From: Mycolicibacterium psychrotolerans
GTDB taxonomy: Bacteria > Actinomycetota > Actinomycetes > Mycobacteriales > Mycobacteriaceae
Reading direction: 5' to 3'
Length of the DNA: 64,000 bases
Assembly (NCBI RefSeq): GCF_010729305.1
Contig: NZ_AP022574.1
Location: 1,550,001-1,614,000, forward strand
The notes below the pieces were generated by a model, which was given only the letters and a program-made list of their open reading frames with translations, did not search any database and had not been told where the DNA came from. The position numbers and the translations under genes are program-made. Below, in pieces: positions 48,726-57,753 of this stretch; the stretch's first letter is position 1; each line of letters begins with the position of its first letter.

Positions 48726-48765
48726 GTGACGTGCGTCACGTTATAAGTTGCCCCAGATAACAAAA
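48726..48765 (+). promoter_or_regulatory. CRP-like site and second ROK-type operator before xylF
   Basis: GTGA-CGTGCG-TCAC (48726-48739) matches the CRP core GTGA-N6-TCAC exactly. Just downstream, GTT-GCCCCAGAT-AACAAAA (48747-48765) has the same GTT-N9-AACAAAA layout as the operator at xylA. Together they suggest cAMP-CRP control plus xylose repression of the transporter genes from an internal promoter. Confidence 0.65.
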
Positions 48766-48785
48766 CTCGTTCGGAGGCCCACACC

Positions 48786-49865
48786 GTGAAACGTACGCGC
48801 ACCCTGCTCACCGCCCTGCTCACGACCACCGTCGTCGCGGTCAGCCTCAGCGGCTGCAGCAGTTCCGATTCCGGCGGCGGGAGCAGCCAGAGCGGCAAAG
48901 GCAAGATCGGCGTCATCCTGCCCGACACGAAATCATCGGTGCGGTGGGAGACCAAGGACCGTCCCGCGCTCGAGGCCGCCTTCAAGGAGGCGGGCGTGGA
49001 GTACAACATCCAGAACGCCGAGGGCTCGGCCGACCAGATGGCGACCATCGCCGACGGCATGATCGCCGACGGGGTGACGGTGCTGGCCATCGTCAACCTG
49101 GACTCCGACAGCGGCGCCTCTATCCAGCAGAAGGCCGCCTCGCAAGGGGTCAAGACCATCGACTACGACCGGCTCACGCTCGGCGGTTCGGCCGACGCGT
49201 ACGTCTCGTTCGACAACACCAAAGTCGGTGAGCTGCAAGGCCAGGGCCTGGTGGACTGCCTCGGCGGCAAGCCGGCCAACGTGGTGTTCCTCAACGGCTC
49301 GCCCACCGACAACAACGCCACCCTGTTCTCCACCGGTGCGCACTCGGTGATCGACGCGACGCCGAGCATCAAGAATGTGGGGGAGCAGGCGGTGCCGGAC
49401 TGGGACAACGACAAGGCGGTCACCATCTTCGAGCAGCTCTACACCGCGGCCGGCGGCAAGGTCGACGGGGTCTACGCCGCCAACGACGGTCTGGCCGGCT
49501 CGGTGATCTCGATCCTGGACAAGAACAAGCGCGCGGGACAGGTGCCGGTCACCGGGCAGGACGCCACCGTCGAGGGCCTGCAGAACATCCTCGCCGGCAC
49601 CCAGTGCATGACCGTGTACAAGTCCGCGACCGAGGAGGCGGGTGCGCTGGCCAAGGCCGCGATCGCGCTGGCCAACGGTCAGACACCGGAGACCAACAGC
49701 ACCTCCCGCGACGATCAGGGCAACCGCGACGTGCCGTCGGTGCTGTTGACGCCCAAGTCCATCACCAAGGACAACGTCGACGTCGTGTTCACCGACGGCG
49801 GCCAGTCCAAGGACGAGGTGTGCGCAGGCCAGTTCGCGGCGATGTGCTCGGCGGCGGGACTGTAG
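48786..49865 (+). CDS. xylF: XylF, xylose-binding lipoprotein of ABC transporter
   Basis: The 359-residue periplasmic-binding-protein family member has a lipobox LSGC after its signal sequence. It shows family stretches GKIGVILPDTKSSVRWE, YDRLTLGG, VSFDNTKVGELQG and GVYAANDGLAGS, which match D-xylose-binding XylF proteins. It starts at a GTG with CGGAGG upstream and is followed after 5 bases by xylG. Confidence 0.92.
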   Translation: MKRTRTLLTALLTTTVVAVSLSGCSSSDSGGGSSQSGKGKIGVILPDTKSSVRWETKDRPALEAAFKEAGVEYNIQNAEGSADQMATIADGMIADGVTVLAIVNLDSDSGASIQQKAASQGVKTIDYDRLTLGGSADAYVSFDNTKVGELQGQGLVDCLGGKPANVVFLNGSPTDNNATLFSTGAHSVIDATPSIKNVGEQAVPDWDNDKAVTIFEQLYTAAGGKVDGVYAANDGLAGSVISILDKNKRAGQVPVTGQDATVEGLQNILAGTQCMTVYKSATEEAGALAKAAIALANGQTPETNSTSRDDQGNRDVPSVLLTPKSITKDNVDVVFTDGGQSKDEVCAGQFAAMCSAAGL

Positions 49866-49870
49866 CCGAC

Positions 49871-50674
49871 ATGGTTGCCCCGGTCGACGAGATCTCGACC
49901 ACCGAGCCCATCCTCGAACTGCGTTCTGTCAACAAGAGTTTCGGCGTCGTGCACGTGCTGCACGACATCGACTTCCGGGTCTATCCCGGGCAGGTCACCG
50001 CGCTGGTCGGTGACAACGGCGCGGGAAAGTCCACTCTGGTCAAGGCGATCGCGGGGATCCATCCCATCGACACCGGCACCTACCTCTTCGAGGGGCAGCC
50101 GGTCACCGTGCACGGTCCCAACGACGTCGCTGCGCGCGGCGTCGAGGTCGTCTATCAGGATCTGGCGCTGTGCGACAACCTCGACATCGTCGAGAACATG
50201 TTCCTCGGCAGGGAACTGACCCATCGCGGCGTGCTCGACGAGGCCCGGATGGAGACGATGGCGCGCGACGCGCTGAAGTCGCTGTCGGTGCGGACGGTCA
50301 CCTCCGTGCGCCAGACGGTGTCGAGCCTGTCGGGAGGTCAGCGCCAGACCGTGGCGATCGCGAAGTCGGTGCTGTGGAACTCGAAAGTGGTTCTGCTGGA
50401 CGAGCCCACGGCCGCGCTCGGCGTCGCGCAGACCAAGCAGGTCATCGACCTGGTGCGCCGGCTCGCCGACCAGGGGGTGGGCGTCGTGCTGATCTCGCAC
50501 AACCTGGCCGACGTCTTCGAGGTGGCCGACCGGATCTGTGCGCTGTATCTGGGCCGGGTGGCCGCCGACGTCAGGACCACCGACGTCACCCACAGCCAGG
50601 TCGTCGAACTGATCACCGCCGGGCGCTCCGGCAACCTCGGGCTGGCGCCGGCCGAGGCTGCCGAGTCGATGTGA
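49871..50674 (+). CDS. xylG: XylG, sugar ABC transporter ATPase (single domain)
   Basis: The 267-residue ATPase has Walker A GDNGAGKSTLV, signature SLSGGQRQTVAIAKS and Walker B VVLLDEPT. Many XylG/RbsA proteins have two ATPase domains in about 500 residues; this has one, as in some actinobacterial sugar importers, so it presumably works as a homodimer. It is located between xylF and xylH. Confidence 0.9.
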   Translation: MVAPVDEISTTEPILELRSVNKSFGVVHVLHDIDFRVYPGQVTALVGDNGAGKSTLVKAIAGIHPIDTGTYLFEGQPVTVHGPNDVAARGVEVVYQDLALCDNLDIVENMFLGRELTHRGVLDEARMETMARDALKSLSVRTVTSVRQTVSSLSGGQRQTVAIAKSVLWNSKVVLLDEPTAALGVAQTKQVIDLVRRLADQGVGVVLISHNLADVFEVADRICALYLGRVAADVRTTDVTHSQVVELITAGRSGNLGLAPAEAAESM

Positions 50675-50693
50675 CACACGTGGAGGACACGAA

Positions 50694-51971
50694 ATGACCA
50701 CAGTCGGTTCGCCCGCCGGGGGCGCGGTGGCGGCCTCCGATTTCGCCGCGGACGCGCACTCCGACGCCGGATTCGGCGACGCGGTGCGTGCGTACGTGCG
50801 CCGGGTCCGCGGCGGCGACATGGGCTCGCTCCCCGCGGTGCTCGGCCTCATCGTGTTGTTCGTCGTGTTCGGGCTCGCCAACGACCGCTTCATGTCGGCA
50901 CTGAACCTGGCCAACCTGATCACGCAGGCCGGCTCGATCTGTGTGCTGGCGATGGGGTTGGTGTTCGTGCTGCTGCTCGGCGACATCGACCTGTCCGCCG
51001 GGGTGGCGGGCGGGGTGTCGGCGTGCGTGATGGGACTGACCATCGTCGAGGCGCGGTGGCCGTGGTGGGCGGCGGTGGCGGCCGGCATCGCGTGCGGCGC
51101 GGCGATCGGTCTGGCCATCGGCCTGCTGCGCGCCAAGCTCGGGATCCCGTCGTTCGTGGTCACCCTGGCGTTCTTCCTCGGCCTGCAGGGCGTCACCCTC
51201 AAGCTCATCGGTGAGGGTGGCTCGGTCCGGGTGGACAACCCGGTGATCCGCGGCCTGACGGTGAGCAACCTGCCGGTGTCGGTCGGCTGGGCCATCGCGT
51301 TCGCAGTCGCCGTCGGCTTCGGCGCGCTGGAGGTGTGGCAGTACCAACGCAAGCGGTCCCTGCAGTTGGCGCACGCCCCGCTCGGCGTGGTCGTCGCGCG
51401 CGTCGTCGCCGTCGCCGCCGTGGTTCTCGGTGTCACGTTCGTCCTGAGCGTGAACCGCAGTGTCAACCCCAGCGTGCAGATCCGCGGCGTGCCCTATGTG
51501 CTTCCGCTGATCCTGGTGCTGCTCATCGCGATGACGCTGCTGCTCAAGCGGACCGCCTACGGACGGCACATCTACGCCGTCGGCGGCAACGCCGAGGCGG
51601 CGCGCCGGGCAGGCATCTCGGTCAACAGGATCCGGGTGTCGGTGTTCATCGCGTGCTCGTCGCTCGCGGCGCTCAGCGGCATCATCGCGGCGTCCTACGC
51701 CGGCAAGGTGTCCGCGTCGTCCGGGGCGGGCAACACCCTGCTGTATGCCGTCGGTGCGGCGGTGATCGGCGGCACCAGCCTGTTCGGCGGCCGCGGCCGG
51801 GCGGTCGACGCGGTGATCGGCGGCGTCGTGGTCGCGACGATCGCGAACGGGCTCGGCCTGCTCAACCAGTCGTCGTACATCAACTTCCTGGTGACCGGGG
51901 GCGTGCTGCTACTCGCCGCGAGCGTGGATGCGATCTCGCGTCGACGTCGCTCCTCGACCGGGCTGGGGTAG
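50694..51971 (+). CDS. xylH: XylH, sugar ABC transporter permease
   Basis: The 425-residue permease of the BPD_transp_2 family has about ten to eleven membrane helices. It shows VFVLLLGDIDLSAGV and YAVGGNAEAARRAGISV, which are standard motifs of ribose/xylose-type permeases. It begins 19 bases after xylG with GGAGG upstream and is last in the operon, convergent with aspB. Confidence 0.92.
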   Translation: MTTVGSPAGGAVAASDFAADAHSDAGFGDAVRAYVRRVRGGDMGSLPAVLGLIVLFVVFGLANDRFMSALNLANLITQAGSICVLAMGLVFVLLLGDIDLSAGVAGGVSACVMGLTIVEARWPWWAAVAAGIACGAAIGLAIGLLRAKLGIPSFVVTLAFFLGLQGVTLKLIGEGGSVRVDNPVIRGLTVSNLPVSVGWAIAFAVAVGFGALEVWQYQRKRSLQLAHAPLGVVVARVVAVAAVVLGVTFVLSVNRSVNPSVQIRGVPYVLPLILVLLIAMTLLLKRTAYGRHIYAVGGNAEAARRAGISVNRIRVSVFIACSSLAALSGIIAASYAGKVSASSGAGNTLLYAVGAAVIGGTSLFGGRGRAVDAVIGGVVVATIANGLGLLNQSSYINFLVTGGVLLLAASVDAISRRRRSSTGLG

Positions 51972-51987
51972 GGCTCTCAACCCAGCC
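51961..51987. terminator. Hairpin at the xylH/aspB convergent junction
   Basis: GGCTGGG and CCCAGCC form a perfect 7-bp stem around a 13-base loop spanning both stop codons (51971 and 51977). No T-tract follows. It may act as a bidirectional terminator. Confidence 0.45.
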
Positions 51988-53131
51988 AGGCGCCGATGCG
52001 GCGCAGCGCCTCCTCGATGTCGGCGGTGGGTCCGGCGAAGGACAGCCGGACGAATGCGCCGCCGCGCACGGTGTCGAAGTCGACGCCCGGTGCGATCGCA
52101 ACCCCTGTGTCCTGCAATAGCTTCGAACAGAAGCTCAGCGAGTCGGTGGTCAGGTGCGAGACGTCGGCGTAGACGTAGAACGCGCCGTCCGTGGGCGCGA
52201 GCCGGTCGATCCCGATCGCGCGCAGCCCGTCGAGCAGCAGCGTGCGGTTGGTCGCGTAGCCGTCGAGCAGTGACTCCGCCTCGGCGATCGACTCCGGTGT
52301 GAACGCGGCGACGGCGGCCAGCTGCGGCAGCACCGGCGGGCAGATGGTGAAGTTGCCGGTCAGCCGATCGACGGCGCGCCGCAGCTCCCGGGGCACCAGC
52401 ATCCATCCCAGCCGCCAGCCCGTCATCGCGAAGTATTTCGAGAAGCTGTTCATCACAACGGATTCCCGCGAGGTCTCCCAGGCGCAGCTGGTCGCCGGGG
52501 CACCGGGGTACACCAGCCCGTGGTAAACCTCGTCGTTGATCAGCCGCACCCCGGACGAGGCGCACCAGGCGGCGATCGCCGCGAGCTCGTCGGGCGGGAT
52601 CACGGTGCCGGTCGGATTGGCCGGGCTCGCGACGATCACCCCGGCGATCGGCGGGTCCAGTTCGGTCAGCATCGTCAGCGTCGGCTGAAACCGGGTGTCC
52701 GGGCCGCACGGCAACTCGACGACCTCGCATCCCAGCGCCGTGAGGATGTTGCGGTAACAGGGATATCCGGGGCTGGCGATCGCCACCCGGTCGCCGGCGT
52801 CGAAACAGGCCAGGAACGCCAGCAGGAAGCCCCCGGAGGAACCCGTCGTGATCACGACGTCGTCGGGGTCGACGGCGAGTCCGTGGCGGTGTTCGTAGGC
52901 CCCCGCGATCGCCGAGCGCAACTCGGGGATGCCCATGGCGACGGTGTAGCCGAGCCGGTTGTGCTGCAGTGCGACGACAGCCGCGTCCCGGACGGCCGAC
53001 GGCGCACCGGCGCTTGGCTGTCCCGCGGACAGGTTCACCAGGTCGCCGTGGGTGCGTGCCCGCTCCGCGGCGGCCAGCCACACGTCCATCACGTAGAACG
53101 GCGGGATGCCGGCCCGCAGCGAGACGCTCAT
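51977..53131 (-). CDS. aspB: Pyridoxal-phosphate aminotransferase (AspB/Rv3565-like)
   Basis: The 384-residue class I/II aminotransferase has the PLP lysine in NSFSKYFAMTGWRLGW, VASPANPTGTV and the C-terminal Arg in FVRLSFAG. Substrate specificity is not apparent. It is nine bases downstream of fadE33 on the same strand, the order found in M. tuberculosis, so it is likely part of the KstR2-controlled transcript. Confidence 0.88.
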   Translation of the reverse strand: MSVSLRAGIPPFYVMDVWLAAAERARTHGDLVNLSAGQPSAGAPSAVRDAAVVALQHNRLGYTVAMGIPELRSAIAGAYEHRHGLAVDPDDVVITTGSSGGFLLAFLACFDAGDRVAIASPGYPCYRNILTALGCEVVELPCGPDTRFQPTLTMLTELDPPIAGVIVASPANPTGTVIPPDELAAIAAWCASSGVRLINDEVYHGLVYPGAPATSCAWETSRESVVMNSFSKYFAMTGWRLGWMLVPRELRRAVDRLTGNFTICPPVLPQLAAVAAFTPESIAEAESLLDGYATNRTLLLDGLRAIGIDRLAPTDGAFYVYADVSHLTTDSLSFCSKLLQDTGVAIAPGVDFDTVRGGAFVRLSFAGPTADIEEALRRIGAWLG

Positions 53132-53140
53132 CCCGTCAGG

Positions 53141-54088
53141 CTAGAACACCTCGGATTCGAGGCGGCGCAGCTGCTCGCGCGGCGGACCGAGCAGGGTCGC
53201 GCTGCCGTGCGCGCGCTTGAAGTACAGCTGGATGTCGCTCTCCCAGGTGATCGCGATGCCGCCGTGCAGCTGCACGGCCTCGGCGGCCACCAGCGACAGG
53301 GCCTCACTGGCCGCCAGCCGGGCCAGCGCGGCGGACGCCGCCGAGGGTTCGGCGATCGCCCCCTCGACGACGGCCTTGGCCGATTCGACGGCGACGTGCA
53401 TGTCGGCCATCCGGTGCTTGAGCGCCTGGAAGCTGCCGATCGGCCGGCCGAACTGCACGCGGTCCTTGGTGTAGGCAACGGTGCGGTCCAGGCACCGCGA
53501 CGCCGCGCCCACCTGCTCGGCCGCCAACAGGAGCGCCGCGGTGTCGGCCAGCCCGGGGTCCGGGCCGAGTACCGCCGTCTCGGTGGGCTCCAGCGCGGCC
53601 AGCGGGCGGGTGATGTCCATCGCGACCGCCGGGGTGGTGGTGAAAGAGCGCCAGTGCGTGAGTGATTGACCATCGGCGGCGATCACCACGTCGGCCACGT
53701 TGCCGTTCAGGACGTAGCCCGCGTCGAACACGACGGTGCCGATCGCGCTGCCTTCGGCCAGCGCCTCCAGCAGGTCGGTGTCGGGTTCGTCGAGCGACAG
53801 CAGGGCCACCTGGGCCAGGATCGTGCCGAGCAGCGGGGTAGGCACCAACGCCTTGCCCAACTCTTCGAGCACCACCGCGGCGTCGGCGAGTTCGCCTCCC
53901 GCACCGCCGAGTTCCTCGGGCACCACCAGCGCGGCAGCACCGACCTGTTCGCACAGCATCGCCCACAGCGCCTCGTCGTAACCGCGCTCCGACGCCGCCG
54001 CCTTGCGGACGGCCTCGGAGGAGGCGTGTTTGTCGACCAGCGCAGCGACGGTGTCGCGCAACAACTCCCGTTCTTCGCTCGAACTCAC
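53141..54088 (-). CDS. fadE33: FadE33, acyl-CoA dehydrogenase subunit
   Basis: The 315-residue protein is a short acyl-CoA dehydrogenase-fold subunit with QFGRPIGSFQALKHRMADM and QLHGGIAITWESDIQLY. Such short subunits pair with a catalytic partner (FadE31) in alpha2beta2 heterotetramers. It acts in the late catabolism of steroid rings C/D. The GTG at 54088 overlaps the fadE32 stop (GTGA). Confidence 0.9.
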   Translation of the reverse strand: MSSSEERELLRDTVAALVDKHASSEAVRKAAASERGYDEALWAMLCEQVGAAALVVPEELGGAGGELADAAVVLEELGKALVPTPLLGTILAQVALLSLDEPDTDLLEALAEGSAIGTVVFDAGYVLNGNVADVVIAADGQSLTHWRSFTTTPAVAMDITRPLAALEPTETAVLGPDPGLADTAALLLAAEQVGAASRCLDRTVAYTKDRVQFGRPIGSFQALKHRMADMHVAVESAKAVVEGAIAEPSAASAALARLAASEALSLVAAEAVQLHGGIAITWESDIQLYFKRAHGSATLLGPPREQLRRLESEVF

Positions 54089-55038
54089 AATGCCTCCAAC
54101 ACTCGTCGACGGTGCCACGTCGGGTCGCCCCATGCGGGACGCAGCGCCTGCACCCGCAACAGCAGCAGCGACAGGTCGTGCTCCTGGGTGTAGCCGATCG
54201 CGCCGTGGGTCTGCAGTGCCGAGCGGGCGGCGAGCAGCGCGGCGTCGGCCGCGGCGACCTTTGCGGCGCTGACGTCGCGGGCGGTGTCGTCGGAGCCGCC
54301 CGCCAGCGACAGCGCGGCTCCGTACACCAGCGGGCGCGCCATCTCGACGGCGATCAGCACGTCGGCGAGCTTGTGTTTGATCGCCTGGTAGGTGCCGATG
54401 ATGGTGCCGAACTGGCTGCGCTGCTTGGCGTAGTCGACCGAGGCGTCGAGCATCGCCTGCGCGGCCCCGATCAGCTGTGCCGCGGTGGCCAGGGCGCCGA
54501 ACTCGAAGGCCTGCGCCACGTCGGCGGGCCGGCCGTCACCGGCGGAGGTGACCTCGAACAGGTGCCTGCTCGGGTCGACCGACTCGTGCCGCGCCGCGGG
54601 TGCGGCGTCGCCGACCTGTCCGTCGGCGGCGAGCAGCACCAGCCCGGCGGTGTCGGCGTCGACCGCCCGCGCGACCAGGGGCGGGGCCGCCACGGTGGCG
54701 ACGAGATCCCCGGAGGCCAGCGCACCGGCACGCTCGTCGTCGGCGAGCAGGATCGGCGCCACCGCGATCGATTCCGCAACGGGCCCAGGCACATTCCAGC
54801 GGCCCAGCCGCTCCAGCGCCACCACCAGGTCGACGGGATGGGCGTCGATGCCGTCGAAACGTTCGGGCACCATCAGTGCGGTCACGCCGAGGTCGGACAG
54901 CTGCGCCCACACCTTGCGCCCGGGCGCGGGGTCGCCGGCGGCCCAGGCCCGCACGGCGTCGGGCAAATTCGCAGCACCCAGGGCGGCGTCGATACTCGCC
55001 GCGAAATCCCGCTGCTGGTCATCGATCTCGAAGTTCAC
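54085..55038 (-). CDS. fadE32: FadE32, acyl-CoA dehydrogenase subunit
   Basis: The 317-residue subunit has QFGTIIGTYQAIKHKLADV and THGAIGYTQEHDLSLLLLR, similar in layout to FadE33. In M. tuberculosis, FadE31-FadE32 form a heterotetrameric dehydrogenase. It starts at a GTG giving MNFEIDDQQRDFA, as in the orthologue, and begins 5 bases after fadE31 ends. Confidence 0.9.
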   Translation of the reverse strand: MNFEIDDQQRDFAASIDAALGAANLPDAVRAWAAGDPAPGRKVWAQLSDLGVTALMVPERFDGIDAHPVDLVVALERLGRWNVPGPVAESIAVAPILLADDERAGALASGDLVATVAAPPLVARAVDADTAGLVLLAADGQVGDAAPAARHESVDPSRHLFEVTSAGDGRPADVAQAFEFGALATAAQLIGAAQAMLDASVDYAKQRSQFGTIIGTYQAIKHKLADVLIAVEMARPLVYGAALSLAGGSDDTARDVSAAKVAAADAALLAARSALQTHGAIGYTQEHDLSLLLLRVQALRPAWGDPTWHRRRVLEAL

Positions 55039-55043
55039 GTCAT

Positions 55044-56168
55044 CTACTTTCGGGGCAGGCCCAGCAGCCGCTCGGCGATGATGTTGCGCTGGATCTCGTT
55101 GGTTCCGGCGTAGATCGGCCCGCCGAGCGCGAAGAGCAGACCTTCGGTGACCGAGTCCATCAGTTCACCGTCGGAGCCGCGCAGATCCAGCGCGGTCTGG
55201 TGCAGGGCGACGTCGAGGTCGGACCAGAAGACCTTGGTGATCGACGATTCGGCACCCAGTTCGCCGCCGTTGGATACGCGAGTGACGGTGCCGAAGGTGT
55301 GCAGGCGATAGGCCTGCGCCTTGATCCACGCGTCGGCGACGCGGTCGGTGAACGCCGGGTCGGGATTGTTCTTCCACTGTGCGACAAGCCGTTCCGCCGG
55401 TGCCAGGAAGCGGGCCGGGCTGCGCAGCGACATGCCGCGCTCGTTGCTCGACGTGCTCATCGCCGCGCGCCAGCCGTCGTGCACCCCGCCGATCACGTCC
55501 TCGTCCGGCACGAACACGTCGTCGAGGAAGATCTCCCCGAATCCGGTGGCCCCGCCGAGCTGTGCGATCGGCCGTACCGTCACCCCGTCGGCCTTCAGGT
55601 CGAACATGACGTAGGTGAGGCCCTTGTGCCGCTGCGCCTCGGGATCGGAGCGGAACAGCCCGAAGGCGCGCTCACCGAACACCGCCCGCGAGCTCCAGAT
55701 CTTCTGGCCGTTGAGCAGCCAGCCACCGTCGGTTCTGGTGGCCGTCGAGCGCAGCGACGCCAGATCGCTGCCGGATTCCGGCTCCGACCAGGCCTGCGCC
55801 CAAATCTCCTCGCCGCTGGCCATTTTCGGCAGGATGCGGTCGCGTTGCTCCTCGGTGCCGTGGGCGAACAGGGTGGGCGCGAGCATCGACGTGCCGTTGG
55901 CGCTGGCCCGTCCCGGCGCGCCGGCGCGGAAGTACTCCTCTTCGTAGACGATCCACTGCAGTAGCGACGCGTCCCGGCCGCCGTACTGTTTCGGCCACGT
56001 GATCACCGAAAGCCCGGCGTCGAAGAGCACCTTGTCCCAGCGACGGTGCTGTTCGAAACCCTCTGCGGTGTCGTAGGACTCGGTGGGGAAGTCGGCGGTG
56101 TGGCCGGCCAGGAAGTCGCGCACCTCGGCGCGGAACTCGTCGGTGGCCTCGTCGAAGGTCAGGTCCAT
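55044..56168 (-). CDS. fadE31: FadE31, acyl-CoA dehydrogenase
   Basis: The 374-residue subunit has the FAD-contacting motif AWSEPESGSDLASL, NGQKIWSS and the C-terminal IYAGTNEIQRNIIAERLLGLPR. It partners FadE32 or FadE33. The ATG at 56168 overlaps the fadD3 stop by one base (TGATG), so the genes are coupled. Confidence 0.92.
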   Translation of the reverse strand: MDLTFDEATDEFRAEVRDFLAGHTADFPTESYDTAEGFEQHRRWDKVLFDAGLSVITWPKQYGGRDASLLQWIVYEEEYFRAGAPGRASANGTSMLAPTLFAHGTEEQRDRILPKMASGEEIWAQAWSEPESGSDLASLRSTATRTDGGWLLNGQKIWSSRAVFGERAFGLFRSDPEAQRHKGLTYVMFDLKADGVTVRPIAQLGGATGFGEIFLDDVFVPDEDVIGGVHDGWRAAMSTSSNERGMSLRSPARFLAPAERLVAQWKNNPDPAFTDRVADAWIKAQAYRLHTFGTVTRVSNGGELGAESSITKVFWSDLDVALHQTALDLRGSDGELMDSVTEGLLFALGGPIYAGTNEIQRNIIAERLLGLPRK

Positions 56169-57694
56169 CAGCTTCTCCCTCGCAGTTGGGGCTTGACCAC
56201 CTTGCCGCCGGGGTTGCGCGGCAGCGCGTCGAGGAACTCGACCGAGCGGGGGGTCTTGAAGTTGGCCAGGTGCGCGCGCGCGTGCTCGATGACGGTCTTC
56301 TCGTCGAGATCGGCGCCGGGCAGCGCGACGACGAAGGCCTTGCCGACCTCGCCGAGCCGTTCGTCGGGCACCCCGATGACGGCAGCTTCCGCGACACCGG
56401 GCAGCCGCGCGAGCACCTGTTCGATCTCGGCGGGGTACACGTTGAAGCCGCCGCAGATGTACATGTCCTTGAGGCGGTCGGTGATCTTGAGGTTGCCGGC
56501 CTCGTCGAGTTCGCCGACATCGCCGGTGTGCAGCCAACCGTCGCCGTCGATCGCCGCGGCGGTGGCCGCCGGATCGTCGAGATACCCCAGCATCACGTTG
56601 GGTCCGCGCAGCAGCACCTCGTTCTGGTCACCGATGCGCAGTTCGAAGTCCGCGATCGGGCGGCCGGACGTCGTCGCGACGGTCACCGCGTCGTCGTCGG
56701 CACGGCACATGGTGCCGAACCCGGCAGCCTCGGTCAGTCCGTACGCGGTCAGCACGATGTCGATGTCGAGCTCGTTCTGCATCCGCTCGATCAGCACGAC
56801 CGGGATCGTGGCGGCCCCGGTGACCGCGAACCGCAGCGAACTCAGGTCGAATTCGGGGCGCTTCGGGTGGTCGAGCAGCGTCTGATAGATCGTCGGCGGC
56901 CCGGGCAGCACCGTGATGCGGTGCTCCTGCACGGCGCGCATCGCCTTCTCCGGGTCGAAGGTCAGCTCGGGGAACAGCGTCGCGCCGGTCTGCAGGCAGG
57001 CCAGGATGCCGGCCTTGTAACCGAAGTTGTGGAAGAACGGGTTGATGCACAGGTAGCGGTCGGCGCTGGTGACCTGCCCGCACGCCGCCCACGCCGCCGA
57101 CGCGTCGAGGGACTGCCGGTGCGCGCAGCGCACCCCCTTGCTGCGGCCGGTGGTGCCGGAGGTGAACAGGATGTCTGAGACGTCGTCGGCGCCGACGGCC
57201 GCGGCGCGGGCGTCCACCGCGGACAGGGCGGAGACGCTCCTGCCCGCCGCCACGAACTCGTCCCACGTGCCGTCGTCCTGCTCGACCGGGATGCGCACGA
57301 CGTGGCGCAGCGCGGGCAGCGACGACCGCTCGACGCTCGCCGCCTTGTCGGCGCCGAGGAACTCACCGGAGGCGAACAGCAGCGGCGTCGCGGTGCGGGC
57401 CAGGATGTCGGTGGCCTCACTGGCGGTGTAGCGGGTGTTGAGCGGGACGAGCACACCGCCGGCGTGATGGACGGCCAGGCAGGCCACCACCCAGTGCCAT
57501 GTGTTGGGCGACCAGATCGCGACCCGGTCGCCGGCTTCGACGCCGGCCTCGATGATCGCCGCGGCGGCCTGGCGAACCTCGGTGCGCAGCCCGGCGAACG
57601 TCATTGTCCTGGTGGGCGTGACCACCGCTGGGTGGTCGGGGAGCTCGCGCGCGATCCGGTCCAGAACCGCGGGAGTGGTCCGCTGTGGTGACAT
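56168..57694 (-). CDS. fadD3: FadD3, HIP-CoA synthetase
   Basis: The 508-residue adenylate-forming ligase has the AMP motif FTSGTTGRSKGV, GWLHTGDVGELD, and a C-terminal lid with PRNPGGKVVKPQL containing the catalytic Lys. FadD3 activates HIP, the propionate left after rings A and B are degraded, to its CoA ester, the entry step of the KstR2 pathway. It is first in the leftward operon fadD3-fadE31-fadE32-fadE33-aspB and divergent from fadE30. Confidence 0.93.
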   Translation of the reverse strand: MSPQRTTPAVLDRIARELPDHPAVVTPTRTMTFAGLRTEVRQAAAAIIEAGVEAGDRVAIWSPNTWHWVVACLAVHHAGGVLVPLNTRYTASEATDILARTATPLLFASGEFLGADKAASVERSSLPALRHVVRIPVEQDDGTWDEFVAAGRSVSALSAVDARAAAVGADDVSDILFTSGTTGRSKGVRCAHRQSLDASAAWAACGQVTSADRYLCINPFFHNFGYKAGILACLQTGATLFPELTFDPEKAMRAVQEHRITVLPGPPTIYQTLLDHPKRPEFDLSSLRFAVTGAATIPVVLIERMQNELDIDIVLTAYGLTEAAGFGTMCRADDDAVTVATTSGRPIADFELRIGDQNEVLLRGPNVMLGYLDDPAATAAAIDGDGWLHTGDVGELDEAGNLKITDRLKDMYICGGFNVYPAEIEQVLARLPGVAEAAVIGVPDERLGEVGKAFVVALPGADLDEKTVIEHARAHLANFKTPRSVEFLDALPRNPGGKVVKPQLRGRS

Positions 57695-57723
57695 TCCCGG
57701 GTCGTCCTCTGTCCCTCTAACAA

Positions 57724-57737
57724 AGCAAGTGCTTGGT
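57724..57737. promoter_or_regulatory. KstR2 box between fadD3 and fadE30
   Basis: AGCAAGTGCTTGGT matches the KstR2 motif (AnCAAGnnCTTGnT) exactly. It lies in the 59-base gap between the two divergent starts, so one site can control both operons. HIP-CoA is the known inducer. Confidence 0.9.
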
Positions 57738-57753
57738 AGGTTAGCCTACAGGG

